The translations under genes and the position numbers were made by a program. A stretch of DNA of 64,000 bases from JBMOKT01 sp049323895 (GTDB lineage: Bacteria > Bacillota > Peptococcia > Peptococcales > BICA1-8). Under the pieces are notes generated by a model. The model made no database searches, had not been told where the DNA came from, and saw only the letters and a list, made by a program, of their open reading frames with translations. The stretch covers positions 3,974 to 67,973 of the forward strand of contig JBMOKT010000025.1 of the NCBI GenBank assembly GCA_049323895.1. The letters are read 5' to 3'. Positions 8,769 through 17,722 of the stretch are shown here, piece by piece. Each line of letters begins with the position of its first letter. The first letter of the stretch is position 1.

Positions 8769-9955
8769 GAAGCCAATCGCTTCCTGGCATAAGTCAACTG
8801 AGAAACAAGAGCGCCGTCTACCAGAACTGAAGTTATTACAGGGAAGTCCTCGCTATCCATTTTTATTATTACAAGGTCAGCTTTCTTTCCCTCGGTGATA
8901 GACCCGTAATCCTGACTGATTCCTACAGCTCGGGCGGGGTTATTAGTAATTAATTGAAACATGGCCGCCAAATCATGACCATATTTATGGTGGAGGGTAA
9001 AGACAGCATGCAATAGAGAAGCCGGATAATAATCACTGCAAAGGATATCAATACAACCCTCTTTGATAGCCTCAGCTGCTGATAAATTGCCGGAATGGGA
9101 ACCACCTAGAAGAACGTTGGGGGCGCCGGCAACAGTAAACATATCTCTTGCCTTAGCTGCTTTTGCTACTTCGATGGTGATGGGAAACTCGGAAATAACA
9201 GTACCAAAGCTTTTGACTAAATCTAATTTGGCGATAGAGTCATCATCGTGGGAAGCAATAGTTACATTATTTTCCGCAGCTATTTTGCTGATAGTATGAA
9301 TTAAATTTATATCCAACTTTTCTTTGCTTTGGGCTTCCGAAATATGCTGTTCAAGTTCAGCTTCTGTCAGATCCTGATAACCTTTGAGGGTTTCTTTGTA
9401 GATATCAATATCTCTAAATTGACCCTGTCCTGGTGTATGATCCATGAAGGAAAGCAGATGAATTTTGTTTTGTCTGATATAGTTTATTAAATAATCCACA
9501 CAGTCCACATTATCAATTTCATAACGGGCATGAAAACGATGATGAATCAGACTGCTTCCATCGTTGACTTTCTCAATTAATTCAGCCAGTTTCTTAATGT
9601 TTTCGCTGGTTCTGATTTGTTTAGGGGAAAAGAATGACTCCTTATATAAGGACAAAGAATGATACATAGTAGTAACACCTTGATTTACTAATTGTTTTTC
9701 CACTTCTTTGATAGCCATTTGAAAATCCAGCACACTGGCAGGACGGGGTGAGGCCATATGTTCAATATAATCGGAATGAATATCAATAAATCCGGGGGCC
9801 ACATATCCCCCTTGAGCATCTATGACTTCTAAACTGCCGCCTGCAATTTGACCTGCAGGCACTATTTTGCTGATTCTGTCCCCGTCTATTACCAGATCAT
9901 AATTGTCAATAATCCGGTCTTCCAAAATCAATTTTCCATTAGTAATTAGATACAT
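8765..9955 (-). CDS. phnM: Alpha-D-ribose 1-methylphosphonate 5-triphosphate diphosphatase PhnM
   Basis: A 396-residue amidohydrolase-superfamily enzyme that removes pyrophosphate from the ribose-phosphonate 5-triphosphate. Seen are GYVAPGFIDIHSDYIEHM (metal-binding HxD), MDHTPGQGQ, ASHDDD and a C-terminal ADLVIIKMD. A GGAGGAG site precedes the ATG at 9955. It lies between phnK (18 bp gap) and the hexapeptide transferase gene. Confidence 0.95.
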   Translation of the reverse strand: MYLITNGKLILEDRIIDNYDLVIDGDRISKIVPAGQIAGGSLEVIDAQGGYVAPGFIDIHSDYIEHMASPRPASVLDFQMAIKEVEKQLVNQGVTTMYHSLSLYKESFFSPKQIRTSENIKKLAELIEKVNDGSSLIHHRFHARYEIDNVDCVDYLINYIRQNKIHLLSFMDHTPGQGQFRDIDIYKETLKGYQDLTEAELEQHISEAQSKEKLDINLIHTISKIAAENNVTIASHDDDSIAKLDLVKSFGTVISEFPITIEVAKAAKARDMFTVAGAPNVLLGGSHSGNLSAAEAIKEGCIDILCSDYYPASLLHAVFTLHHKYGHDLAAMFQLITNNPARAVGISQDYGSITEGKKADLVIIKMDSEDFPVITSVLVDGALVSQLTYARKRLAS

Positions 9956-9973
9956 ATATTCTCCTCCTTTGTT

Positions 9974-10819
9974 CTACAACAGAGAATGAACAAGTTGTTG
10001 GGTATAAGGATGCTGTGGGTCTTCTAATATTTGATCAGTTAGTCCTTGTTCAATAATCTTACCGCCCAACATCACAATTGTTCTGTCTGACAACATTCGG
10101 ATTACACTTAGGTCGTGGGAAACTACCAGCATACTGATTTCCAGTTCCCGCTGAATGATTTTAATCAGATCCAGGACAGCAGCTTGAACCGATAAATCCA
10201 GCCCTGTGGTAACTTCATCTAAAAAAAGGATGGGCGGATTGTTAGATAAAGCCTTGGCAATCTGAACCCTTTGCTGCATACCTCCGGAAAATTTCCCCGG
10301 AGCTTCCAATCTCCGATAGGTGGGAATATTTACTTTTTCTAAGAGTTCAGCAGCTCTATCAGTCATATATCCAACATTCCTATTTCCGGCAGCGATTAGT
10401 TTTTCAGCGATGTTGCCGATGGAAGAGAAACCCATTCTTAATCCTAAATAGGGGTTTTGGTAAACCATACCTAGAACGTGATTTCTAATATATCTTTTTT
10501 GTTGAGATGTCTCAGTAAAAATATTGCTTTGACCGTCCTTGTAGCCTTTGATATAGGCGTGCCCGCCGGTCACCTCTTCATCAAAATAGAGGCAGCGCAT
10601 CAGTGTTGATTTGCCTGAGCCTGATTCTCCCACCACGCCCAGTATTTCTCCGGGATAAAGGTCTAAAGAAATATCCTGGCAAGCATAAACGGTCTGACAC
10701 ACAGGACAGTAATTTTCTTCCAAATTTCCTTCCTTTAAATCCTGACAAATAGTACAACCAGGACCAAACTGCTTTCTCAAGTTTTTAACCTGCAAAACCG
10801 GTTCTTCCGGATGGGACAT
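9974..10819 (-). CDS. phnK: Phosphonate C-P lyase system ATP-binding protein PhnK with Cys-rich insert
   Basis: A 281-residue ABC ATPase: Walker A GESGSGKST, signature SGGMQQRVQIAKAL, Walker B ILFLDEVTTGLD. PhnK binds the PhnGHIJ core near PhnJ. Residues of about 18-45 hold an insertion with GCTICQ, then YCPVC, then YAC, five cysteines in two CxxC pairs plus one. E. coli PhnK, as I recall it, lacks this. The ATG at 10819 is preferred over the GTG at 10828 because GAGGTG lies 6 nt upstream of the ATG. Confidence 0.92.
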   Translation of the reverse strand: MSHPEEPVLQVKNLRKQFGPGCTICQDLKEGNLEENYCPVCQTVYACQDISLDLYPGEILGVVGESGSGKSTLMRCLYFDEEVTGGHAYIKGYKDGQSNIFTETSQQKRYIRNHVLGMVYQNPYLGLRMGFSSIGNIAEKLIAAGNRNVGYMTDRAAELLEKVNIPTYRRLEAPGKFSGGMQQRVQIAKALSNNPPILFLDEVTTGLDLSVQAAVLDLIKIIQRELEISMLVVSHDLSVIRMLSDRTIVMLGGKIIEQGLTDQILEDPQHPYTQQLVHSLL

Positions 10820-10834
10820 ATTTTTCACCTCAAC

Positions 10835-11674
10835 TCAAGATAATTCTTTGTTTAGTCTTTGCAAGCAATAACTGATATCATTGCACTGGTAATACTTTGT
10901 ATTGGTCTTTTCATCGATCAATTCATCAAAATAAACTCCTGAAGCTCCACATAATCGGCACTGCCGCTCAGCCATTCTCTCCACTTCAAAGGGATAGTCA
11001 TCAAAAGCCAGTGAAACTACTTTAGTATAAGGCGGTACTGCATAGATTTTTTTCTCTCTGCCCGCCCCCAAAAGAATTAATGCCTTAGAGTGATCTAGTT
11101 TAGGATTGTCAAACCTGGGAATAGGACTGGGAGCCATGACATAACGGTCATGAACCAGCACCGGATGATCTGCCCCTGTAGCCATACTGCCATGGACCAT
11201 AATCTGTTCAAAGAGCATCAACCAAACTCCGCTGTATTCTTTATCTGCATGCAAACGTTTAGTTGCGTATTCACTAGGTTCAATTTCCCTTAGTGGTTCG
11301 GGAATGGGCACTTGCAAAACAAGAATCTGATCTTCCCGTAGTTCCACTTCGGGAATACGGTGTCTGCTCTGGATTAAAGTTGCTTCTGCAGTCTTATCGG
11401 TTTCGTCAATGCCGGTAGTACCGATAACCAGCTTTTTAATACTTACAGCATTTACCGATTCATCGGAGCCTTGATCGATAACCTTAAGCCGATCATTTTT
11501 GCCCAACAGTGATAATGTTAATTGCAATCCGCCGGTGCCCCACCCCCTGGCAATGGGCATTTCCCGGGAAGCAAAAGGAACCTGATAACCCGGCAGTGCT
11601 ATTGCTTTTAAGGTGGCCCTTCTGATTTCCCGTTTAGAACCCTCGTCGAAAAAAGCAAAATTATAATTATTCAT
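10835..11674 (-). CDS. phnJ: Carbon-phosphorus lyase PhnJ
   Basis: The 279-residue radical SAM enzyme that cleaves the C-P bond of ribose 1-phosphonate 5-phosphate, releasing alkane and a 1,2-cyclic phosphate. The C-terminal cysteine pattern is CRLC, 21 residues, then CNDISYC, that is CX2CX21CX5C, matching the unusual PhnJ Fe-S motif. The start codon shares one base with the phnI stop (TAATG). All residues known to be needed for the cluster appear intact. Confidence 0.97.
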   Translation of the reverse strand: MNNYNFAFFDEGSKREIRRATLKAIALPGYQVPFASREMPIARGWGTGGLQLTLSLLGKNDRLKVIDQGSDESVNAVSIKKLVIGTTGIDETDKTAEATLIQSRHRIPEVELREDQILVLQVPIPEPLREIEPSEYATKRLHADKEYSGVWLMLFEQIMVHGSMATGADHPVLVHDRYVMAPSPIPRFDNPKLDHSKALILLGAGREKKIYAVPPYTKVVSLAFDDYPFEVERMAERQCRLCGASGVYFDELIDEKTNTKYYQCNDISYCLQRLNKELS

Positions 11675-12777
11675 TACTCTTCATCCTTCACTTTGGTTTT
11701 TCGCGCACTGTCAAGACTGGACTGGAAGGTTACATAATGGGGCAGCTTCAAGTGGGAGATAAAGCCGGTGGCTTCCACGCAATCGATATGCAGCAAAACA
11801 AATTCTTCGTCATGGACCGGCGAGTCCAAATGACTTTTTTCCAAACAATTATCTAAAATGCTCATGGCGATGGCTTTGGTCTCGTTTTGTCCATAGCAAA
11901 TTCCGTAACCAATGCCGAACTGAATTTCTTTTTTGCCGTTGACCAATTCTTTAATTTCAGGAATCAGAGCTTCTACTTCCGTTACCTGTATTTCACCTAT
12001 ATAAATACCATCATCTTCAGTTTCTGAACTATCCAAAGGATAATTAATAGCTACCGGCAAATAGCCTACCCGCAGTTCACCAACCGTGGGGTGCACCGTT
12101 CCATACCCTCGGATGGCAGCATAACCCAAAGCTGTCACTGCACCGGTCTGCCCCCGGGTAAGAACCTGCAGCCGCTCACTCCTGGTGGTGGGAAACTCCA
12201 GACTTTTCCGGGTTATATCCTTCGGTTCTGTATCATCGTTTTCTACAGTGGTCATTAATCCTTCTTCTCTAAGAAAATCTACTACCTTGGGCAAGGTAGT
12301 CCGAGGAAACCCTTCTTCAACTTCTGGGCTTTCTTCAAACTCTTTTAACCATTTTGAGATATCCGCCAAATTTTCTTTATCCAAATCAAAATCAAGAAGC
12401 CGATGGGTATAATCATAAGAGGCTCCCAGGATTTGTCCGCCGGGAATATCCTTGAAGGCTGCCGAAATCCGCCTTTCTACTCGCATCTCCCTGGGATCTA
12501 CTACCTGTGAGTAATATTTTCGCGGCAGTGTTGAGCGGTAAGCCCGTAAAAGAAAGGCAGCCTCTTCAGCATTACCCTCAGCCTGTTTGATGGCCAAGGC
12601 TGCCAAATCCCTGGAATACAAACTACCTTCCGACATAATCTGATCAATCATCCCCCGCAGTGTATTCTTAATGACCTCCACTTCGATGACACTACGACCT
12701 TTCAAACGTTCATAACGCAATCTTTTGATAGACTCTTCGATGGCCCTTATGCCACCTTTAACTGCGACGTATCCCAT
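11674..12777 (-). CDS. phnI: Phosphonate C-P lyase core subunit PhnI
   Basis: A 367-residue protein beginning MGYVAVKGGIRAIEESI, characteristic of PhnI, the nucleosidase-type subunit that with PhnG, PhnH and PhnL exchanges adenine of ATP for the phosphonate. The blocks SYDYTHRLLDFDLD and TRSERLQVLTRGQTGAVTAL fit the family. It is 4 bp from phnH and shares one base with phnJ. Confidence 0.96.
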   Translation of the reverse strand: MGYVAVKGGIRAIEESIKRLRYERLKGRSVIEVEVIKNTLRGMIDQIMSEGSLYSRDLAALAIKQAEGNAEEAAFLLRAYRSTLPRKYYSQVVDPREMRVERRISAAFKDIPGGQILGASYDYTHRLLDFDLDKENLADISKWLKEFEESPEVEEGFPRTTLPKVVDFLREEGLMTTVENDDTEPKDITRKSLEFPTTRSERLQVLTRGQTGAVTALGYAAIRGYGTVHPTVGELRVGYLPVAINYPLDSSETEDDGIYIGEIQVTEVEALIPEIKELVNGKKEIQFGIGYGICYGQNETKAIAMSILDNCLEKSHLDSPVHDEEFVLLHIDCVEATGFISHLKLPHYVTFQSSLDSARKTKVKDEE

Positions 12778-12781
12778 CTCT

Positions 12782-13369
12782 TCACCTCTTTATTGAAATT
12801 GTTGTGGTTCTGGGAATCGCCAGAAGATTATGTTCTTTATCGATAAAATAAAATTCAACACCTAATGGATATTCAGCATTTTTAACCGCCCGGTAATGCA
12901 GCCAATCTTCAGCTAGGGAAATAGCAGCATAATTTGTTTCTTTTATACCAGGTCCCTTTAAAATTAACTGGTTTTCATTTGTTATTCGCTCAACTTCAAT
13001 TATTAACGTAGCTGATAGATGAGGATTAACCAAATCACCAAGTTTGCATCCCTCGATGGCGTTAAACAGATATTTTGCAGCACTATCGCCTAAAACAAAT
13101 ATGAAATCTGCTTCTTCCAAAGGTGCCACTTTGGCATAAGTAAACTGATTGATGTATTTTGCAATCTTTTCGCTATTTTCACTAAGTATTTGAAAGGTTA
13201 CCTCCGTATCTAAAAGCATTAACATTAACAAAAGCATTGATTTATTGCAGTTTACCGGTAAATCAAGCCTTTCGCTTTCTTCTATTAGAGAATTTATAGT
13301 TCCCGGTTTAGCTAACGAATCGACTAGTTTACGATAGGCTTTTTGGGAATCATGAACATGGTCAAACAT
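12782..13369 (-). CDS. phnH: Phosphonate C-P lyase core subunit PhnH
   Basis: A 195-residue protein with the PhnH start FDHVHDSQKAYRKLVDSLA-KPG and FVLGD, LVNPHLSATL and C-terminal GVEFYFID segments. PhnH forms the PhnGHIJ core. A GGAGG site lies upstream of the ATG. It sits between phnG (12 bp) and phnI. Confidence 0.94.
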   Translation of the reverse strand: MFDHVHDSQKAYRKLVDSLAKPGTINSLIEESERLDLPVNCNKSMLLLMLMLLDTEVTFQILSENSEKIAKYINQFTYAKVAPLEEADFIFVLGDSAAKYLFNAIEGCKLGDLVNPHLSATLIIEVERITNENQLILKGPGIKETNYAAISLAEDWLHYRAVKNAEYPLGVEFYFIDKEHNLLAIPRTTTISIKR

Positions 13370-13381
13370 ATTGGTAACCTC

Positions 13382-13813
13382 CTAGACATCCATTGTCTCA
13401 AAATTAACTTTGGTTTTTAGAAGTTTTAAGTGCTCTTTCGCTTCACGGGCTGTAATTTTTTCTTCCTCCACCATCAGTACGGATTCCCAGCTTTCTACTT
13501 CAGGTAAAGCGGCATTGTAGGCAGCATCAATTACAGCCAGATAATAAGCTAATTCTTGCCGATCGTCCAAAACCAAACCGACTCCTGATACCTCATTGAT
13601 TTGAATTTTACACTCGGTTACCAACAGTTCACCCAGATAGAACAGTTTGCGAGCAGAACTTTCCCTCATTTTAACCATCACTAATCCATTTTCCGGTTTT
13701 TGAATAATTTTTACATTATAGTTTTTAATTATTTGTTCTGCCAGTGACCCGGCTAGCTTTTGGTCACCTTTGACCAGAATGGTAGTTCTTCGTTTTCTTA
13801 ACAATTTTGCCAC
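13382..13813 (-). CDS. phnG: Phosphonate C-P lyase core subunit PhnG
   Basis: A 143-residue PhnG homologue: KPENGLVMVKMRESS, FYLGELLVTECKIQ and the D...YAVIDAAYNAALPE-type C-terminal block. The start is probably the GTG at 13813. The gene follows the second phnE by 31 bp and precedes phnH by 12 bp in the core order G-H-I-J. Confidence 0.93.
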   Translation of the reverse strand: MAKLLRKRRTTILVKGDQKLAGSLAEQIIKNYNVKIIQKPENGLVMVKMRESSARKLFYLGELLVTECKIQINEVSGVGLVLDDRQELAYYLAVIDAAYNAALPEVESWESVLMVEEEKITAREAKEHLKLLKTKVNFETMDV

Positions 13814-13844
13814 CCCTATTAATTGACCTGATTAAACTACTTAA

Positions 13845-14711
13845 TTATGCGTTTTTCAGATGAAGCTTGACTCTGGTAGTAAATACTTCTAAGGCTAAGG
13901 CAACCAGTAGGATACCATAGGTGATAAAGCCAACTTCATGTAAATTAAAATAATGCCCGCTGGCCATAAATAAATCAAAACCGATACCGCCTGCACCGGC
14001 AGCTGCACCCATGGCTACAGCATTGGTAAAATTAATTTCAAAACGCATAAATGTCCAGGAAAGCAGATATGTGACCGCTGAAGGTATCACCGCTTGGCAA
14101 ACAATCTGCCACCAGTTAGCCCCACTGCCCTTTAAGGCCTCAATCACATCTTTATCCAGTTCCTCAAAAGATTCAGAATAGGCTTTAATTAAATAAGCCA
14201 CCGAGTGGAAAGTCATACCGATGACAGCCGCTGCACTGCCAAGCCCGGCAGCCACCGCAAAGATTAGAACCCATAATACGGTAGGAATCGCCCTAATGAC
14301 GGCCACAAAACTTTTGACAATATTGGAAACTCTGGGGGAAGAAAGATTCTGCGCTGCCAATAGCCCAAAAAACAAAGCAACAATAGCACCTAGCATGGTT
14401 GTTAAAAAGGCCAGCCCCAAAGTAACTATTATTTGATATATGGCTTCTCCAACAGTGAAATGCTTGATATTTGCCTCCAGAAACATTGTTTTGAAAGTAG
14501 TAATGCTGGAAATAAAGGACTCAAAAACATTTATATCTTTATAGTCAAAGCTAAAAAAACTATAAACAGTAAGCATTAGCAATGCAAATAAAGTAATTTG
14601 AATGGTGATTGCCCCTTTATTAAGAGGTTTTTTTACAGCTTTTCTTTGCCCTCGGACCGGTTTTACAATTACGCTCTCCCAAACGGCCTTTAAAGTTTCT
14701 TCCGTTTGCAT
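13845..14711 (-). CDS. phnE: Phosphonate ABC transporter permease PhnE (second copy)
   Basis: A 288-residue inner-membrane permease with about six hydrophobic segments and the EAA-like loop EALKGSGANWWQIVCQAVIPSA (first 15 residues diagnostic). The N-terminus is about 25 residues longer than in the first copy. The start overlaps the first phnE stop by one base (TAATG), and GGAGGGTG precedes it. Two adjacent PhnE permeases are common in phn transporters and probably form a heterodimer. Confidence 0.93.
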   Translation of the reverse strand: MQTEETLKAVWESVIVKPVRGQRKAVKKPLNKGAITIQITLFALLMLTVYSFFSFDYKDINVFESFISSITTFKTMFLEANIKHFTVGEAIYQIIVTLGLAFLTTMLGAIVALFFGLLAAQNLSSPRVSNIVKSFVAVIRAIPTVLWVLIFAVAAGLGSAAAVIGMTFHSVAYLIKAYSESFEELDKDVIEALKGSGANWWQIVCQAVIPSAVTYLLSWTFMRFEINFTNAVAMGAAAGAGGIGFDLFMASGHYFNLHEVGFITYGILLVALALEVFTTRVKLHLKNA

Positions 14712-15496
14712 TACAAAATCACCCTCCTAATATGGTTTGAGACATACTCAATGAAAAAAACCGTCAACACAATAACAATAACAACAAGGCTGGCGGCGTG
14801 GTAATTCATGCTCTTATAATATAAGTTAAAGGAAAAACCAATGCCCGTACCTGTCAAAATCCCCAGCAAAGTAGCATCACGAATGTTTGTTTCAATCATA
14901 AACAAAATCCAACTTAGCATTTGGGGAATACTTGAGGGCAGAACAGCTTGAAAAACAATTTGAAAATAGCTGGCACCTGTAGCTCTTAATGCTTCAACAG
15001 AACTGTTGCTTACTTCATCAATGGTTTCCATAAAAGCCCTGGTTAAAAAACCAAAGGTGGCAAAGAAAAGAGCTAAATATCCTGTAAGTGAGCTTTGTCC
15101 AAAAGAAAAAAGCAGAACCATGGCCCAAGCCACCAGCGGAATATTACGAAAGAGTGAGGCCACCCCCCTACTGATTGTGCTAAAGAATTGGTTTACTTTA
15201 GTGGTCTGGGACCCACATAAAGCGAAAAGAGAAGCAAAAATGCTGGCCGAAGTAGTAGCAGCAATAGATATCAATACTGTTTCCTTTAATTTCATAAGGA
15301 TACCCGGAAGCTTGGTCAAGGAACTTTCATTAGGATAAAAATTTGTGACTGCCCATCCCAAAGCCTTGAATCCGCTTGTTAAGCCTTTAACCACATCGTA
15401 TTCTGTTATTAAAATAGAAAATAAGGTCAATACCAGTAGTGTAATTAAAAAAATCCAGCTATTTCTTCTTTTCTTAGCAAAAAAATCAGCTTGCAT
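14711..15496 (-). CDS. phnE: Phosphonate ABC transporter permease PhnE (first copy)
   Basis: A 261-residue permease with the EAA-like loop EALRATGASYFQIVFQAVLP and multiple membrane segments. It pairs with the downstream second PhnE. The ATG at 15496 overlaps the end of phnC by 11 bp. A GTG two codons upstream (15502) is an alternative start. Confidence 0.92.
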   Translation of the reverse strand: MQADFFAKKRRNSWIFLITLLVLTLFSILITEYDVVKGLTSGFKALGWAVTNFYPNESSLTKLPGILMKLKETVLISIAATTSASIFASLFALCGSQTTKVNQFFSTISRGVASLFRNIPLVAWAMVLLFSFGQSSLTGYLALFFATFGFLTRAFMETIDEVSNSSVEALRATGASYFQIVFQAVLPSSIPQMLSWILFMIETNIRDATLLGILTGTGIGFSFNLYYKSMNYHAASLVVIVIVLTVFFIEYVSNHIRRVIL

Positions 15497-16271
15497 GGGC
15501 ACCCCCCACGTCCATAATCAATTCTCCGGCTTCTGAACCATAAATATTGTGAATTTCGCCGGCAGTAATCTTCTGTGGTGACCCGTCATAAACGATATTT
15601 CCTTTTTTTATGCCAATAATCCGGTCAGAGTAAGTGAGAGCTACATTTACCTGATGTAAATTGACCAGGCAGGTTATACCCATTTCCGTTGTTATTTTTT
15701 TCAGATAATCCATAATAACCTTAGAAGCATTGGGGTCCAGAGAAGCGATTGGTTCGTCACACAAAAGTATTTTAGGATTTTGAATTAAAGCTCTGGCAAT
15801 CCCCACCCGCTGTTTCTGCCCTCCGCTTAAATGGTCACACCTATGATAAACATGATCCTCCAACCCTAACAACTTTAAGATTTGCAGGGCTTTGTTTTTC
15901 TCTTCTTCGGTATAAATACCTAAAGCACCGGCTAGTGTTGATTTATAACCGAGTCTGCCATGTAAAACATTCTCAATAACACTTAATCTATTTACCAGGT
16001 TATAGTGCTGAAAAATCATCCCAATTTTCGTCCGCAATTTCCGCAGTTCATTTTTCTTAAGACCATTGACACTGACGCCATCAAATATGATATCTCCGCC
16101 GGTTGCATCAATCATTCTGTTAATACAGCGAAGGAGAGTTGATTTCCCCGCTCCCGATGGACCGATTATGGATACAAACTCCCCTTCTCTGACGGAGAAA
16201 TTGATATTTGATAACGCTATTGTTCCTCCCTTATATTGTTTGGCTACATTTACCAACTTCAATAACGTCAT
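15486..16271 (-). CDS. phnC: Phosphonate ABC transporter ATP-binding protein PhnC
   Basis: A 261-residue ABC ATPase: Walker A GPSGAGKST, signature LSGGQKQRVGIARAL and Walker B ILLCDEPIASLD. It powers PhnD/PhnE phosphonate import. The start is set at the ATG at 16271, 19 bp after the phnD stop, with AAAGGA upstream; the ATG at 16280 is also possible. A start at 16328 would overlap phnD and is rejected. Confidence 0.94.
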   Translation of the reverse strand: MTLLKLVNVAKQYKGGTIALSNINFSVREGEFVSIIGPSGAGKSTLLRCINRMIDATGGDIIFDGVSVNGLKKNELRKLRTKIGMIFQHYNLVNRLSVIENVLHGRLGYKSTLAGALGIYTEEEKNKALQILKLLGLEDHVYHRCDHLSGGQKQRVGIARALIQNPKILLCDEPIASLDPNASKVIMDYLKKITTEMGITCLVNLHQVNVALTYSDRIIGIKKGNIVYDGSPQKITAGEIHNIYGSEAGELIMDVGGAHAS

Positions 16272-16290
16272 ATCAAACATCCTTTGCACC

Positions 16291-17304
16291 TTAGTTAGAT
16301 AACTCTCTAATGGGATTAAACCAATCATCGGTTACTTCTACAAAACGTTCCTTTTGGGCAAAAAGTCCTTTGAATTTAGAGTCTTTAGGGACAAATATCT
16401 GCTCATTTTTAGCTACATCATCACTGGTTAAAGCTTTCCTTAATGTTTCCATTGTTTCTTGATTAACTGTTTCGGAATTATAGGCGAAGGGAGCATTTAA
16501 AACCGGAGTTACGGAAATGGCCACGAATTCTTCACCCCGCACCTTGTCAAAAGGTTCAACGGCATCTTGTTTTACACTATAAACTGCTCCCGGTGTGTTA
16601 GGAGTTCCTGCCACCAGTTCTATATAATTGCCAACACAGACATCACAGAAAGCAGCTACGTCCACTTTATCACTAAGCAAGTTAACTGCAGAGCCCTGAT
16701 GGGAACCACCAAAAAGAACCTCGCTGAAGAATTTATCCTTACCACCCTCTGTCAAGTCTTCTTGTTTTAATTCTTTCCAAACATCTTTCTTGGAGAAATA
16801 AGAGACAATTCCGGCAGAAGGTACTTTAAAGCCTGAGGTGGAACTGCTGGAGACAAAAGAGAAACGTTTGCCCTGGATATTATCCATAGAATATTTGCCA
16901 CCGGACTTGTACTGATTCTCATTGCCCTTTTTCACATTCAACCAGCTGTAATAAACGGCATCTTCCAAAGTACCTGACTTGCCTGAGTTAACTACTAAGG
17001 GAAGAACTTTTTGGTTTTTCTTATGGGCCTCAATGTAACCTTGGGCACCTAAGAAGGCGATATCCGCATTTCCGGACGCAATAGCTTCAATAGCAATAAC
17101 ATAGTCGGTTGTCAATTTGTGCTCAACCTTTTTCCCGGTAGCCTCTTCAATAACTTTTCCGATTTCCTCACGGGCAGCTTTTAAATCTTCACCGGATTCA
17201 TTGGGATACCAGACCATGGTGAGGTTTTTGTTTTCCGAGGAACAACCTGTAAGAACGAGACCCATAAAGAAAATAGTAAAAATAAATACCAACACCTTTT
17301 TCAT
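16291..17304 (-). CDS. phnD: Phosphonate-binding lipoprotein PhnD
   Basis: A 337-residue periplasmic-binding-type protein and the first gene of the phn operon. Residues 1-21 are a lipoprotein signal peptide with lipobox LTGC, so it is anchored outside the membrane. NADIAFLGAQGYIEAHKK, SSSSTSGFKVPSAG and FGGSHQGSAV are PhnD-type ligand loops. The ATG follows AGGGG. No phnF repressor gene is next to it; phosphate-limitation control is likely but no site was identified. Confidence 0.93.
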   Translation of the reverse strand: MKKVLVFIFTIFFMGLVLTGCSSENKNLTMVWYPNESGEDLKAAREEIGKVIEEATGKKVEHKLTTDYVIAIEAIASGNADIAFLGAQGYIEAHKKNQKVLPLVVNSGKSGTLEDAVYYSWLNVKKGNENQYKSGGKYSMDNIQGKRFSFVSSSSTSGFKVPSAGIVSYFSKKDVWKELKQEDLTEGGKDKFFSEVLFGGSHQGSAVNLLSDKVDVAAFCDVCVGNYIELVAGTPNTPGAVYSVKQDAVEPFDKVRGEEFVAISVTPVLNAPFAYNSETVNQETMETLRKALTSDDVAKNEQIFVPKDSKFKGLFAQKERFVEVTDDWFNPIRELSN

Positions 17305-17395
17305 TGTGAAACCCCTTTCATTTATAAGATTTTATTTACAATAACAAGATACCATTCAAAAATTATGAACAAGTTGTGTTAGCATTAATATTTTG

Positions 17396-17436
17396 TAAAA
17401 TATAAAAACCCTTCACTAATTACTTAGTACAGGGTT
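17396..17436 (-). terminator. Intrinsic terminator upstream of phnD
   Basis: On the minus strand a long hairpin forms from AACCCT, an inner ACTAA/TTAGT stem and AGGGTT, followed by TTTATATTTT. It ends chemoreceptor transcripts about 290 bp after their stop and insulates phnD, whose promoter should lie in the remaining 90 bp. The 17305-17722 gap holds nothing else clear apart from the hairpin at 17503-17521. Confidence 0.65.
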
Positions 17437-17502
17437 GCTTTGATAACTATTTCTTTCTTAGTGAATTAACAGCAATTGCGACTTATCGATAAATAAACGA
17501 GA

Positions 17503-17521
17503 GGTGCCATTATATGGCACC
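17503..17521. repeat. Perfect 8-bp inverted repeat (GGTGCCAT/ATGGCACC)
   Basis: The arms are separated by TAT. On the minus strand it is followed by TCTCGTTTATTT, so it may act as a weak terminator for the chemoreceptor gene; a protein-binding site is the alternative. Confidence 0.5.
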
Positions 17522-17722
17522 CCTCTATATATAAAAGGGAGTGGTTTGAAAATTAAACTTTGTTAGTCTAGGTAAGCCGTCTGCAATTCAATAAATTAAT
17601 ATTTATTCTTCTGCTAGTCATAGAATACAACTAGAATGTTAATAAAATAATAAAACAATATTATCTTTATGTTAAATTTCTAAGACATTGGAATTTATTT
17701 GCATTCCCTTATACATCTTTAT

